NCBI GenBank assembly: GCA_013399875.1
Contig: VXAZ01003468.1
Coordinates: forward strand, 494,831 to 558,830
Direction: 5' to 3'
Source: Gymnorhina tibicen
Taxonomy: Eukaryota; Chordata; Aves; Passeriformes; Artamidae
DNA length: 64,000 nucleotides
Positions 13,844 to 26,019 of the stretch are shown piece by piece (the first letter of the stretch is position 1; every line of letters starts with the position of its first letter). The translations under genes and the position numbers were made by a program. Below the pieces are notes generated by a model. The model saw nothing but the letters and a program-made list of their open reading frames with translations, was not told where the DNA came from and searched no databases.

Positions 13844-16800
13844 GTATGTATCCTTTATTTTCTAAAATCAGGATAACAAACATATTTCACCAGTTTTTAA
13901 CATACTAGTTTGTACTGTCTGTCTGGGACTATTCACCTTGTTTCCTCAAACAGATGAGCAGAAGCAGATAGGCACTTTGGAAATACATTGCAGTAGTTTC
14001 TGAACTTTATTATTCTGTCACTGAATGAAAAGTGTGACACGCTGTGATGTCATTCACTTTGTTTTTTCAATATGTAGTTAGTTTTTAAACAGTGCAGTTC
14101 AAAGAAGCATCATAATACTGTGTGCATTTAAGAGGTTAAATAGACAGTAAAGTCTTTTAGTGCATTTTGAAATACCGAATGGAAAGAGGTCTTCTGGTGT
14201 TCAGTTCCTGATTGTTTCGTGGCAGTTCACTGGCTTTTGAAGAAGTCATGCTGTGAGAAACAGGGTGTGACCAGGAGGCAAAGGTGTACCTGGGTTGGAA
14301 TTGTTAAATTATGCTAGATTCAAATATATAGATGAAGTGATACTTACTGATGAACTGATGAAGGGATACTTATTGTTGAAAGACGTGGGGTGTTTGATCT
14401 GTTGCTGACAGTGTCCTAGATGAAAATGTATCTGTGCTCTTTGCTGGTTTCCTGATTTTGGAAGTTTTTGTTTCCTTTCAAATAAAGCTCCTGATGTTTT
14501 TGTCTTATTTGGTGTGTCCTTTTTACTAGTTTACATAGTATTTTTCTTGTTTCTAAACTGGATTGCATACTTGCCATAAGCTGAGTTATCCTGGTTGTGG
14601 TGCTCAGTGCTTGTTAAGACTTTGAGCATTTTTCTCAGCTTGTTATAAATGGGCATGTTCTAAATCTTGCCTTCCTGAAACCCTGAAATTTCTGGTTCAG
14701 AGGTGCTACTGACATGTCCTTAGTATTGTATTTTGGTGTTATATTTATAATTTATACTGCCATAGTTCCATGCTACTTCATTTATTTGCAGTTTAGGAGT
14801 TCTTAAGTCAGATCTCCTCTTCCCCCCACAATTGCTCTGGTGTAGGAGACTTCTAAGAATGTGAAATACAGCTTGTTCTCAGCTCCCCAATATTTATACC
14901 AGGCTGCTTCACTGCAGGAATTTAAAAACAAACCTATCCTTTATGCTCAAGTCTGCCTCTCTCCCGCCTCCCCCAGCTTTTTGTTAATGCTTCGTTGCCC
15001 ACAAAATGGGTAATGTTCTCCCAGGGACAGCTAATGAATGGGCTGCTGTTATCTGCTGTTGTTCCCAAGTGCACTGAACAAACCTCTGGATGACGAGTCT
15101 GGAGCTTAGGCTGTGCCTGTGCTATTTTCATCCTTTGCTGTAACACTTCAGGGTGCTCAACTTCCTCATACTTTGCAGAGAAACTCCCAGGCTTTGAGGA
15201 AGCAAGCTGCATCCATTAGTTGTCTTAAAGGAAATAATGCCTGGGGGTGTTTCAGGATCTGGGATTGCAGAGTGGTTCATTCAGTAAATCCTGTAACCTC
15301 CACAGGGAGGATGTGATTGCAGAAGCTGAATCGTGTGGAGATCTGTCCAAAAAGTAACAGCAGCAGGTTTTGGGTTGTGTGATTTGTATATTCAGGCTTC
15401 TTTAGAGCTGTGGGTGTCATTTCAGGGTACCAGGGCAGCCAAGGAAGCTACTTGATGTGACTTTATTATTGGGATGTTTAATTAGTGTTTGTTTAAGAGA
15501 GAGGGAAAGAGTTCACTCAAAGTAGCAAATTTTTAAGAAGTTTTAATTTGAATCAAAGAAGTAACACCTTAAAAATAACCTCTGTTTTGGAGTCTTTCTA
15601 GCTGAAATGCCTTTTAAAGAAAGCACAAACTGGCTCTTTTAACCTGTATTTATCTTGATATGATGCCTGCACAGGTTTACAGAACCAGATTCTCTTTACA
15701 ATTCTCTTACAATTGCTTTGGAGTAGGAACTTCTGCCATTTTTTTATCCTTTTATCCTTTGTTTAGTGAAACAAGAAAGTTCCAAGGTAAATTATTGGGG
15801 ATCTCTGATGACAGAGACATTTTCACAGCATGAATAAAATAGATCATAATCCAAATTTCATTTATGGGGGGTTTTTTGGCTGTAATTTAGCTGTTACAAA
15901 TAATTTTCCCAGATCCCTCTTCAATGCTGTCCAAATGAATTTTTGGTTTGTAATTCACTCTGAACTGTAGTGATGGAAGTGCTGTTTTGAGTGTGTTGAT
16001 ATTGAATTTTAAGTGGTTACCTTAAGTGGGCAGCTCAGGATTATTCATGCATCTCATGTGCTGAACTAATTACATTTCTGAGCATTTACAATCAGTTCTC
16101 GTACTGCTCACAAACTTTACACTGGTGTTCCTGTATAGATTTACACCAATTTAAATTACTTCTGTTTTAAAATCATGTTGTTGAACTATTTTAAAACGAT
16201 ATTTTTTTACCAGAAAAAGTTCCTGAGGTGAAGTTAACTTTGGGTTTTGCCAACTAAAATCATTTGTAAATGTTGAAGGAGTTCCATGCAGAGGGGTGAT
16301 TGTGTGACACCGGGTGCCATCTGCTGCTCGATGCACGAAGTTCACTTTGCTGTGAAGAATTTGGAGGGAAGCACGTTGGCTTTTGCCTTTTTCTTTTTAG
16401 CTTGTTATAGCTGAGTGTAAAATAGGAACACAGCTTTTCCTTCTGGAGTTAGTTGCAGGCTGCACATTTCTTGTTTTCTGTCTTGGGGAAGTAGCACTGT
16501 GTTGATGTTCCAGAACCCTTCCTGTCACAGCATTCCCGGCGACCAGTTAGGTACAGCTAAATCCAAATTAGCCAGGTACTGATTCCCCAGGATGTCTTAC
16601 AGATCTGGCTGATGGAGAATAATTTAAAATTCTGTATGTTTTTGTTTCTGTTGAATAAATGGATTTTTGAATGAACAGTCTACTCTATTAAAAAAAAATA
16701 GCAAAATCTTTTCAATTATGATTTTCCAACCCAAAACCAAAATGGCCATCACAAGAAACAGATCAAGTTAATATTTTGTCTATATGGAAAGATTAACAGA

Positions 16801-19800
16801 TCAAGTAAATTCTTTGTGACTTAGAAGTTGGAAATTTTGTTAAAAGAAGGCACTGCACAGAAGCTGAATATTGTGAGTATGGACTTGATCTTAAAGCTCT
16901 CTTCTAAGCTTGATGATTTTATGAAGAATTTGGGTGTCAAAGATTGCTGGTTGACCAATGAAGAGCAAGGGAAGGGAAATTAATAATGCCAGAACCACTG
17001 TCAAGTCTAAGAGCCTTCATGTAATAAACTGAATTAGAAGGAACACTTGTTCCTGTGGTTTTTCTGGTTTGTTGAGGATTAGGACTTCCTCAGTAACATA
17101 ATGTACAGGCAGTTCTGAAAAACGTAATTAAATTGTTGGTACTAAGTCAGTCTCTGAGTACTACCTGCTTTTAGTTAAAGTGAACTGTCATGTGGGATGA
17201 TGAATTGGAGCTGTGCTGACCTGTTTGCACTGAGCTGGCCATCTCTAATGTGGCTTTTTAGCTAATGAGCAAAGCTGGAGATCCGTGCTGTGTTAGCTCA
17301 TGACTCAGGCTGGAGATACGATGTACTGACTTCCTCAGAAAATAATAAACGTGGAATTTGGACAAAAACTTACAGTATAGGGATATACACACAGATGCAT
17401 GTCAGTCTGTATTGATGCTGCTCTGGGTTTGTGTTCCCAGCCAAAAAATGGTTCATAAATATTGTATCAAATATTCATCTTACATAACTTTTAAAATGCA
17501 CATGGCTTCAACTTCCAATAGTTAAATTTAAAAATGCATGGTGCTTTATGGTGCTTAATGATACTGAAATATTTTTGTCAGAAGTTTGTTAAAATGTGAC
17601 GCAGAACTTGGATTGAAAGTGTGTGACACCTCAGGTAACTGGGAATTGTCTGTAAAGTGTTGCTTGTCTGAAAGGTCAGTTTCTCATTTCAGCAGGGATA
17701 AAACTTGAGTGCAGAATTGTCAAAAACAAAAATGTGTTTATGTGGTTCCTATGGGCTTATACATCACTAATTATTATTAATTATTAATTATTTCTCCTGA
17801 TCTGCTCCTTGATAGATGAGTACATTGTCCAGTTGCAGCAAAATAGATTATTTGTAACAGCTGAAATATAATGGTTCTGCTAATTCCAACATTTACTGCT
17901 TTTTCTGTAACTGTGTTTTGTAAAAGCTGAAATAAACTACAAGTTGAGACTTTTTTAGCTCTAGTGTGTATGACTCAAATTTGTTTTGAATCCCTTACAA
18001 TTTCTGTTCTGTACATTGGAATAGTACAGCCAGAAAGTTCACTGTTGATCTGATTACATTTTTGTTGTTTAAATGAATCGTTTGAGTTGTGGGATGATGC
18101 ATTTAGGATTCTGCTTGGGTTTTGTGGTGGTTAGCACAGGAAACAGCTTTGTGTATGAGATAGGGGAAAAATAAAGCCTTGAGGTGCCACCCAATATTGC
18201 TCATGGTAACAAATTTCACTACTGGTTTTGTTCCTCCTTCTCAGTAAGGGGGAGAAAGCAATAATGTTGTTGCTTCCTAACAGTCATACTTATTAAAATA
18301 AAATTAAATTGTTATAAATCTATTTCATTGCAGCATCCCCTTCACTATCCAGCGACTCTGTGAGTTGCTGACAGATCCTAGGAGGAATTACACAGGAACA
18401 GACAAATTTCTAAGAGGTGTGGAAAAGGTATGTATTTCTCTGACACAGAACCCAGCTCCACAGTCACAGCCACCACTTAATAACTTCCCAGTTGCTCCCA
18501 GAGGTCTGCTGGTTTCCTTGGGGCTCAGAGCCAGAGTACAGCTAATGGCTGCTCTTAAATGTCTGAGTTTGTTTCATACCTTCCAGCAGCAAAAAACAGT
18601 TTCAAAACAACTTCAGACATAAAAATTAATCTCAGGGCTGCAACTCCTGTGTTTCCTAATCACTGTGCAGTACTCCACCTGTAGTTTGTGGAGGGTGTAT
18701 TGGCAGTTTTTATATGGAGTCCTAGTCGAAATGATCAGATGAAACCTGAATCTGAGGCATTTCCTCCAACATTTGGTTTCAGAGTTGATCCAGAAATGAA
18801 GAAGAAGGGAAGCCCCTTCCCTCCAGTGTCTTTTGTTTCAGTATTTAAATCCTGTGGTGTAGCAGAGTGTGCCCTCAGAAGAGCACACAGGTGTCTTAAG
18901 TGGCATTTTATAGCTTGTATCAGAATGTGGGATCCTTCAGAAGCCAGGAACAGACTTTCAAGATATGGTTCCACAGTAGGATACTTCAACATTTCTGAAT
19001 ACTTAGTTCTCCAGAGATCCCTCAGTTAGAAATTACAGACAGTCGGGCCTGAGGCCTAATGTGCTGGTCTCGTTAGGAAAGTAATAAAATCCTGAATTTT
19101 AGTGTAATTATGGCCTGACCTTGTAAGTGGGAGCAGAGGTATTTTAACAGATAGGACCAAAATCCTGTAACTCTTAAAAGTTCTGGGATGTTGTCAAGAG
19201 CTGAAGCTTCTGTTTCTGAACTCTTGATGTGTTTGTTGTTTGTATATTACAGAATGTCATGGTTGTCAGCTGTGTATATCCATCTTCAGAGTGAGTAATA
19301 ATCCTCTTTTGCATGAAACTTCAAGCTTGTGTTAGTAACAGGGAGAATGTGTGTGTGTGTGTCTCTAATGCATTTCTCTTGCTGTCAGTAGTTGTATCTA
19401 AAAGCCAGACATGCAGAGTTCAGATTTTGTTATCAACAGTTCAATCAGCAGTAGGGATGGTGTCTGCAAGTGTAATAATTGAGAAATAAGTAAAAATTCC
19501 TTGGGGACTGATGGTGGGGGCTTTGTAAGTTTGGGATTGGGGAATTCTGTGCAAACAAGCTTCAAGTGATTTAAAGTTCCTTTATTCATAACATTTTCTC
19601 ATCGTTTTGTTTGTTAGGAAAAATAATTCCAGTAGTTTAAATCGGATGAATGGTGTTATGTTCCCAGGAAATTCACCAGGGTACTCTGACAGGTGAGTTT
19701 AGTTCCAGGGGTTAACTTTTACTGGATAGAAGCAGTGGAGTTCTGGGAATAGCTGGTTCAGATCCCTTTTTACCTATTGTGATCCCAAATAAGTAGCCTT

Positions 19801-22074
19801 AAAAATGAGGTGTGACACGGAATACTGGGGAGTGGGGGTAGAGAAGGCACGAACATGTACACTACATACTATGTACTTTGATCTCTCTGTCACCTCATTG
19901 TTGAGAATTTTTTCTTGTTATTTAAATTTTTTTACCAAATTTGCACATTGTAGGCAAGGAATATTTTATTCAGTATAAAACAGCAAAGCCCCTCATCTGT
20001 TTAGTTTTGTTGATCTTTTAAAGCAAGGGCATAGCTGCTTCCTGCAAAATAGGAACAAATTACTTTGCTGAGAGGGTGGGGTAACTTTTCTTTGTTGTCT
20101 TTAAAGATCGAATGTAAATGGCCCTGGGACCCCCAGACCCGTGAGTCGGACGAAGGTCTCGTTGTCAACTCCCATGACAACCAATGGTTTGCCAGACAGC
20201 ACAGAGCATAAAGAGCCCGGCTTGCAGCAAACAGAGGAGAAGAAACACAGGTTTGTCAGGAGTGTATTTTGAGCTCTTAGTATTCTCAGGTTTTTTATAT
20301 ATGTTCTAAAAATAGTTTTAAAAAGGCTGGCCCTCTAAGGGATGCATAATGGTGTCTTAAATCAGGAGTGATGACTTGGAGGTTTTGTTTCATAATAAGT
20401 GAAGCAAATTCTATTGTTATGACTTCGAGTGTAAATCGAAGTAGTTGCTAATTTTTTTTTAAAGTGTGATGAGATACAGAATGTTTGTCTTCAATAAAAG
20501 CTACATCTGCTTTTGTTGCTTGCAGTGAATCACCAGCGTCTGAATCAGAAGGTGCTCAGAGCAGCCCGGTGAAAAATAAGCACTCTGAGGATGATCCTGC
20601 AGAAGCAGAAGGACATGAGGTAAAAAGACTTAAATTTGACAAGGAAGGGGAAGCCAGAGATGCACCAAACCAAACTGCCTCCAGTGAAGTCTCTTCAGGC
20701 ACAGGGGAAGAGACAGAAGCATCCTCTACATCTCAGGATAAAGAAAAAGATTCTACCTGTGCCAGACAGCACTGTACAGAGGAAGATGAGGAAGGTATTT
20801 CAGATTTCACTGTCTTCTTTTACTTCCAAGGAGTTGGGATTTTCTTTGCTGGAGGCCAGTGCTTCTGGGATTACTGAATGTCTCCAGTTGTGCTTGAAGA
20901 TGAGCTGCTCGTTTGTACTTCAATTTTGCATAATTTACCAGTTCTATTATTTCTTCTTCCTTGGTCCTACACTCAATTTGAAACTTAAGCAAGGGTACTT
21001 AAAATCTTTTGGGGCCATAAATTAGATCAGGGTGCACCAAGAATTCAAGAATCCCTACTTAGGGTATCATCAGGTGTTCTCATCATTTCTCCAGAATGGG
21101 GATGGGTCATAACTTATATTTTACTCTTTTTATTAATAATGGAATTTACTTAAATACAGCTATAAATTTATGTTCTTTCACTGAGGAGACTGAGCAACAA
21201 TGTCTCCACATCCTAGTAGAACAGTAAAAATTATCTCACCGTAAGGCAGGCTCTGTACCTAAGTAAAAAAAAACCAGATAACTGCAGTTAAGAGACGAAT
21301 CTATTTTTTACATATTCTTCAAAGTTTCCTTTGAATTATTTTTTGTGGCTCATGTATTTGTACAGTGTTCCTATAGATCATGATGGCTGTACACTTGAAA
21401 CAGCCGTGGTTTCAGAATTTCCAAAAACCTGCTTCTGAAGACAAGTGGAGGATATGGGGAAGCAAGAAGAAGTTACTTCTTAGACTTTGTCTTTATCCAA
21501 TGAAGCTTAATTAAGTGAAGCTACCTATTTAATAAAATAACTGGACTTTATTTTATGGTATGTTGGGATAGTTTGGATATCCTGACAAAGGTGGCTCTTA
21601 ATTCTTTACATCTTCTAATACCTTTGGGGTTTGTCTGTTTTTCCTGTCCTTGGCTGTGTTGTGGAAGTTTAGCTCAGCATAGCTAGGAGTGGAAAGTAGC
21701 AGGATTAAGGTATGTTGAAAAATCCCTTCTATTGTAATACTGTACTTTGTCTGTTCCTAGAGTCCTTCATGTCTCCCAGAAACATCGGTGCAGACAGAAA
21801 AGAGCAAGACAAAGACAGTGACTCCTCGAGCGCGGCCGAAGAGAGCTCTGAGGAGAGCAGTCAGATGGAGGAGTCTGAGCAGCCGCGGGCAGAGAAGGAT
21901 TTACACTCGGCTGACAGTGACATCAGTGCGTCTGCCACTAGTGGAGCTGACTGCAGTGAAACAGAAGAGCTGGGCTCCTATGCTAGTGAAACTCCTGAAA
22001 ACTCCTCAGAGACCCCGATGGAAAACAGTGATGAAGCCACAGAAGCTGCAGATGAACCTATGGAGCAAGACTAA
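13673..22074 (+). CDS. PPP4R2: PPP4R2, protein phosphatase 4 regulatory subunit 2 (3' seven coding exons, partial)
   Basis: Joined exons 13673-13843, 18334-18427, 19253-19290, 19618-19692, 20107-20250, 20526-20794 and 21761-22074 give 367 residues that match vertebrate PPP4R2 from about residue 39 to the C-terminus. The conserved N-terminal half includes [19 protein letters not shown], the [22 protein letters not shown] junction and the [23 protein letters not shown] junction. The second half is a low-complexity Ser/Glu-rich tail with a basic KRLKF patch and ends DEPMEQD-stop. In known biology PPP4R2 binds the PP4 catalytic subunit and, with PPP4R3, forms the nuclear and centrosomal PP4 complex that dephosphorylates DNA-damage-response targets such as gamma-H2AX. 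Every intron is GT-AG and every phase agrees. The start codon and the first 38 or so residues lie upstream of the window. With them the protein would be about 406 residues, against 417 in human. Confidence 0.98.
13844..18333. other. PPP4R2 intron (4490 bp)
   Basis: Non-coding sequence between two phase-compatible PPP4R2 exons. I see no recognisable gene or mobile element, only an AT-rich attattaattattaattatt stretch near 17770-17790. Confidence 0.85.
18334..18427 (+). CDS. PPP4R2: PPP4R2 coding exon b
   Basis: The acceptor is tatttcattgcag and the donor is AAG|gtatgt. It translates [18 protein letters not shown] and then a segment ending in FLRGVEK, nearly identical to mammalian PPP4R2. It begins by completing the Gly codon of the previous exon and ends in phase 0. 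The upstream intron is 4490 bp. Confidence 0.97.
18428..19252. other. PPP4R2 intron (825 bp)
   Basis: Short intron between GVEK and NVMV. The open frames on both strands at 18688-19029 are not bounded by splice sites and match nothing known to me. Confidence 0.85.
19253..19290 (+). CDS. PPP4R2: PPP4R2 coding exon c (38 nt)
   Basis: This very short exon has acceptor tgtatattacag and donor ttcaGA|gtgagt. It encodes [12 protein letters not shown] plus two bases of the next Glu codon. It is too short to stand out as an open reading frame and is identified by the protein match and the phase on both sides. Confidence 0.96.
19618..19692 (+). CDS. PPP4R2: PPP4R2 coding exon d (75 nt)
   Basis: The acceptor is ttttgtttgttag and the donor is GACAG|gtgagt. 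It encodes [20 protein letters not shown] and then GYSD, matching the conserved linker after the folded domain. The flanking introns are only 327 and 414 bp. Confidence 0.96.
20107..20250 (+). CDS. PPP4R2: PPP4R2 coding exon e
   Basis: The acceptor is ttgtctttaaag and the donor is CACAG|gtttgt. It encodes [20 protein letters not shown] and continues through [18 protein letters not shown] to EEKKH. The GPGTPRP and PMTTNGLP blocks are diagnostic of PPP4R2. This starts the disordered C-terminal half. Confidence 0.96.
20526..20794 (+). CDS. PPP4R2: PPP4R2 coding exon f (Ser/Glu-rich tail)
   Basis: The acceptor is tgttgcttgcag and the donor is GAAG|gtattt. It encodes an acidic Ser-rich segment containing [18 protein letters not shown], whose basic KRLKF patch is a candidate nuclear localisation element, and ends [10 protein letters not shown]. 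The reading frame stays open for 83 bases into the intron (to 20877), so intron retention would add a short unrelated tail. The protein match supports splicing at 20794. Confidence 0.96.
20795..21760. other. PPP4R2 last intron (966 bp)
   Basis: AT-rich intron with nothing recognisable. It separates the TEEDEE and ESFMSPR codons. Confidence 0.85.
21761..22074 (+). CDS. PPP4R2: PPP4R2 last coding exon and stop
   Basis: The acceptor is ttgtctgttcctag. It encodes ESFMSPR and then a highly acidic Ser/Glu-rich C-terminus ending [16 protein letters not shown], with a TAA stop at 22072-22074. The terminal EPMEQD is identical to mammalian PPP4R2. Compared with my recollection of the human protein, the run of acidic residues at the preceding junction is several residues shorter (TEEDEEESFM here). 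Confidence 0.97.
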
Positions 22075-24095
22075 TTTAAATAAACTTAGAGGCAGTATTT
22101 TCCATAAGGCTCCGGTTTTACACTGTATAAATAATTTTATGTAATAAAGTGGACCTTTAGTTTTACAAAAAGAAGCAGGTTGTAAAATAAACTTCTCCAT
22201 GGATTGAACCTTGAAAGAGTTGTACATGATAAGAACTGTGAATACCAGCTCCTTCAGGTCCTGCTTACCGCTGAACTTTCGTTTGGTCAAATCAGTGGTT
22301 TGTGTATAGTTTTTTTTATTTAGAATAAAAGTTTTTAAACTGGAAGGTAATTATAATTTTGACAACTTTTTTGGAGATCACCACACCTAGTTGTATGTAA
22401 GCAAGAAAGCTTTTTGTCTTGTCTTTTTCTGACAGCTCTAGCAGTTACTTCATATTTTGGTTACAGTTTCAACATTTGACATGTGAAATTCGGGGTTTCA
22501 GGCTGGTTTCCGGATTTTTATTTGAATACACACCAAGAAACCTTCTGTTGTGTGTTTCAAATGTGTTCCATTTCACACACACATCTCGGCACGGCATGCA
22601 CACCTCCGTGTACCCTCGCTGTTCTAAGGGGGAAAGGGTATATTTTTCTGTTTCTATAAAAGATAAATACAGCAAATACTTTTTCTATCGGAAAAGACTG
22701 AGTTCACCTCTCAAGGCACTTTGCTTTGCCTCTGGAAAAACAAAACACACGAAATCTGGCCCGTATGAAACCCTGGAAATACTAACATTGTCGAAAACAC
22801 CAGAGTAAACACATTCCAAGAGAACTGTTCCAATGACAACGTTTTTGTATACTTCTGAGGTGCCTGAGTGAAAGGAGTTCATTTATTTATGAGAAAATGT
22901 GCTTTATGTTGAGAACGTTGTAATCAAAACATTAGCTTAAACTTTTGTAGAAGAAATGTTTGAAAATAAAATACCTTCGAAGAAATGAGCAGGTATTTGC
23001 CTTTTTGAGTGCTTCTTGGAGCTTGTGAATATTGTAGAGAAGTCTCAGAGTTCCTCCAAGGTTTGCAGGTGGCATCGGGCTGATCGCACCACGGGATGGG
23101 AAGGATGGAAGCGTGACCCTGGTCATGTTCCTGAGCTACAGGGGTTAGGGGTGCAGAGGAATCACCACGATTTGTATCACATTTTGGAAGTGAACTAAAT
23201 ATTTTTGAACATGCTACTTTTGACAGCCAGTGTTAACATTTTTTTCAAACCAGCTCAAAGCACAAACTACTGCTTTAAACTCAATATTTTCCAGTTCCCA
23301 TATTTAAAGACATGCAAGCTGCAACCTCCCAGTCACAATTACTGGCTGCCAAATTTATACCTGTTTCTTCAACTGTACCTTTTTGATATTTAGAATTTTT
23401 AAATTTCTGTAAAGTAGATTTTTTGTAGATTGTAATGAGTGCTCACTGCCATTGTGAAACGGTATATAATTGTATAATTTCTGTGTGTAAACTGAATGCT
23501 TGGGCTTTCAATACAGTATTCATATAAAGCAATAAATATTAATGTTATGAAATATCTGAGTACTTTTTATCACAATTGTCCCTCTTTGGTTTTAAGTTCA
23601 TGTACCTGAAGTACAAAAATGACCTCTAAAATGCATGCTGACAGTTTCTTGTACTACATGGTCTGCTTTGTATTGTTTGGGGGAAATTTAGGTTTTGATT
23701 AATACCAGAATTAATTTGGCTCAGTTGGACTATTTATAAAGTTATTTCTTGCTGATGTTACCTATCAAGTTGTGAGCAGACAGGATTCAGGGAGACGCTT
23801 GCAAAAAAAAAATCTTATTGATCAAAATCCCCTTGCAGAAGGAAAATTGTATTTTGACTCATTTTCATTGTGCTGAAGGGTTGGATGTGTGTTATCAAAA
23901 GGACTGAACCAAAATGTTGAAATTAGGGAAGTTTAAGAATATAGTGACATCTTACACTTCTTTTTTTTTTTTTTTTAATATTTTGCCAATGAGAAAATTT
24001 TAAAATTTCTAAGTTTAGAGATTTCTGAAATTTTCTTTAGATTGTTTATTTGTGACGATATTGTCAATAAACTTGTTCTTTAAGCACCTGTGACC
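22075..24095 (+). other. PPP4R2: PPP4R2 3' UTR with alternative poly(A) sites
   Basis: AT-rich non-coding sequence follows the stop codon. AATAAA hexamers occur at 22079, 22143, 22186, 22324, 23531 and 24066. The last is followed by a TGTTTGTTTG-type GT-rich element near 24102, the best candidate for the distal cleavage site. The hexamer at 23531 follows an AT-rich tract and could give a shorter isoform. The exact end is inferred, not observed. Confidence 0.75.
24066..24071 (+). terminator. Distal poly(A) signal of PPP4R2
   Basis: A canonical AATAAA is followed about 35 bases later by a GT-rich tract (gatgtttgtttg). It is the last hexamer before sequence of a different character and a CR1 fragment begin. 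Confidence 0.6.
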
Positions 24096-26000
24096 TTTCC
24101 AGATGTTTGTTTGAGCAGCGTTAGTGCCAGAGACCTGCAGGGGGACTTTGAGGTATGGATCCATTTCTGTATCTGCAACTTACTTTAATGGCTAATAAAA
24201 ATGGAAATAATGCTTCAACCTCACAGCAAGGATCTTTATCCTAAATGTGTACCCTACATTTAACAAAATCTGCTTTGAATTCTCTAATTACACCCCAGAG
24301 CACGTGACTTCAAATTGAGAGTGGGTTTAGATTGGATATGGGGAAGAAAGTCCTGACTGAGGGTGGGGAGGCCCTGGATCCCTGGCAGTGCCCAAGGCCG
24401 GGCTGGACACTGGGGCTTGGAGCAGCCTGGGACAGTGGGAGGTGTCCCTGCCATGGCAGGGGGTGGGATGGGGTGAGCTTTCGGATCCTCCCCAACCCAA
24501 ACCATTCTGTGACTGCACGATTCTGTGTTTGTGTGCAGCCAGATGGAGCGCTGTACTTGTCTTCTTGAAGGAAACTTGGTTAAACCCCACAAAACCAGCA
24601 ACAGGTGCTTGATAGCATTTGTGGGTGTGTTTCCTGTTAAAAACTTACATGGGACCAGAATATAAATACAAAGTGAAATGGAGTTTGTTTTTTAGAGTAC
24701 AAGGTCTAAGTACTTAATTCTGCTCTTGATATTTAAAAAAAGTTTTAAAATTATTTCGTTATGGTATCCAAGGTTCTCTGTCAGTCCTGATTTTTAGACC
24801 TCCGGGAATATTTGAAAGCTTGCCCTAGGGAGAGCTCTCTAATACAGCATGCATTGGGGGTTGTAGAGACTGGATTTGGACTTAAAATGTTCAAAAAAAG
24901 TCTTGGAGTTGAGTGAATGGAGCAGAAGTTGCTGGAATTCAGGGTTAATTTCTGTTCAGTAACTTCTGCTGAGAGGCCATGCAGGGCATTGCTCCCGGAG
25001 GGAGAGGTTTGCTGTAGGACAGCCTGGAATCCTCATGTGTCCCAAACGGAGCTCAGCACAGCCAAGCCCGTGGACCCCAGGACTTTCCTTGCCTGCAGCT
25101 GCCCGAGGCAGCACAAAGCTTTGGGGCAGGGATTGTTGCTGCTTTTTGTGTCGCTGACCAGCTCCAGGACTGACTGGGATTTCTCTTGTAAATCTTCTTG
25201 GATCTACTGCAGGCTGCCACAAAGTGAACTTTTTTTTTAATACAAAAGTTGCGTTCTGGAGGTTTCCAAGGCTGGGACACCCCTGCAGCACCAAGTATTG
25301 TTTTTAAACGTTTCAGCAGGAGATACTCCTAGCTGGAAGAGCAAATTGGAATTGTGTTTCAGTTGATGCCTGGCCTGAGCGATGCAGGAAACAGGCTAAA
25401 AAAATTACTCTGCTTCAGCCTGTGAGTGTTTCGTGTGTGTGCTGTCCTTTGCTCGAGCAGTTCACTGAGAAGCTGCATCAGGACTGTCCTGGGTCGGGTA
25501 CAAAAGAATCAAGCTTTTATTTTTAGCTGCTTTGTTAATTGTATGTGAGGGAGAAAAAAACCCCCTCAACAACCCAGAGCCAAAGCCTGATGGAATCTTA
25601 GTTCTATGAGTTTTCTGTTGCAATAATTAAGTGGCAACACAGTGATTTATTAAAAATAAATAGATTTTTTCCTAGAATGGATGCCTTCTACTGACTGCAA
25701 TTATACAGAACACCTTTCTGCACTCCTTTGGCATTTTTTATTCATACAGTGCACTTCTAGGAAGAGTTTAAAGGTTATTTGCATCTCTGTCTGTCTCAGG
25801 TCAGTGTTTTTCAGTGAGACAAGTGTGGAAGAGTTACGGATTGCTGATGGCATCCCAGTTACATCCCTCCATTACCAACGGGAAGCCCATGTTTTGTAAC
25901 TTGTAAACTCTTGTTAATCAACTTTTCATCCTCATTCACCTCAAGGACTTCTTGAAGTAGTTCTCTAGTCCTGTGGGAAGCTAAATAAGGGATGTGAAAA
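24096..26000. other. Intergenic region between PPP4R2 and the CpG island
   Basis: No gene was recognised. It contains a CR1 3' end at 24358-24527. The moderately GC-rich patch at 24950-25200 gives open frames on both strands with no splice context. Confidence 0.6.
24358..24527 (+). mobile_element. CR1 LINE fragment (3' end, sense)
   Basis: A clear CR1 3' region: aggccctggatccctggcag, then caaggccgggctggacactg, gcttggagcagcctggga, a tgtccctgccatggcagggg block and the terminal aacccaaaccattctgtg. It is 5'-truncated, as is typical of bird genomes. Confidence 0.88.
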
Positions 26001-26019
26001 GGGTTGAAGAGAGAGCAGA

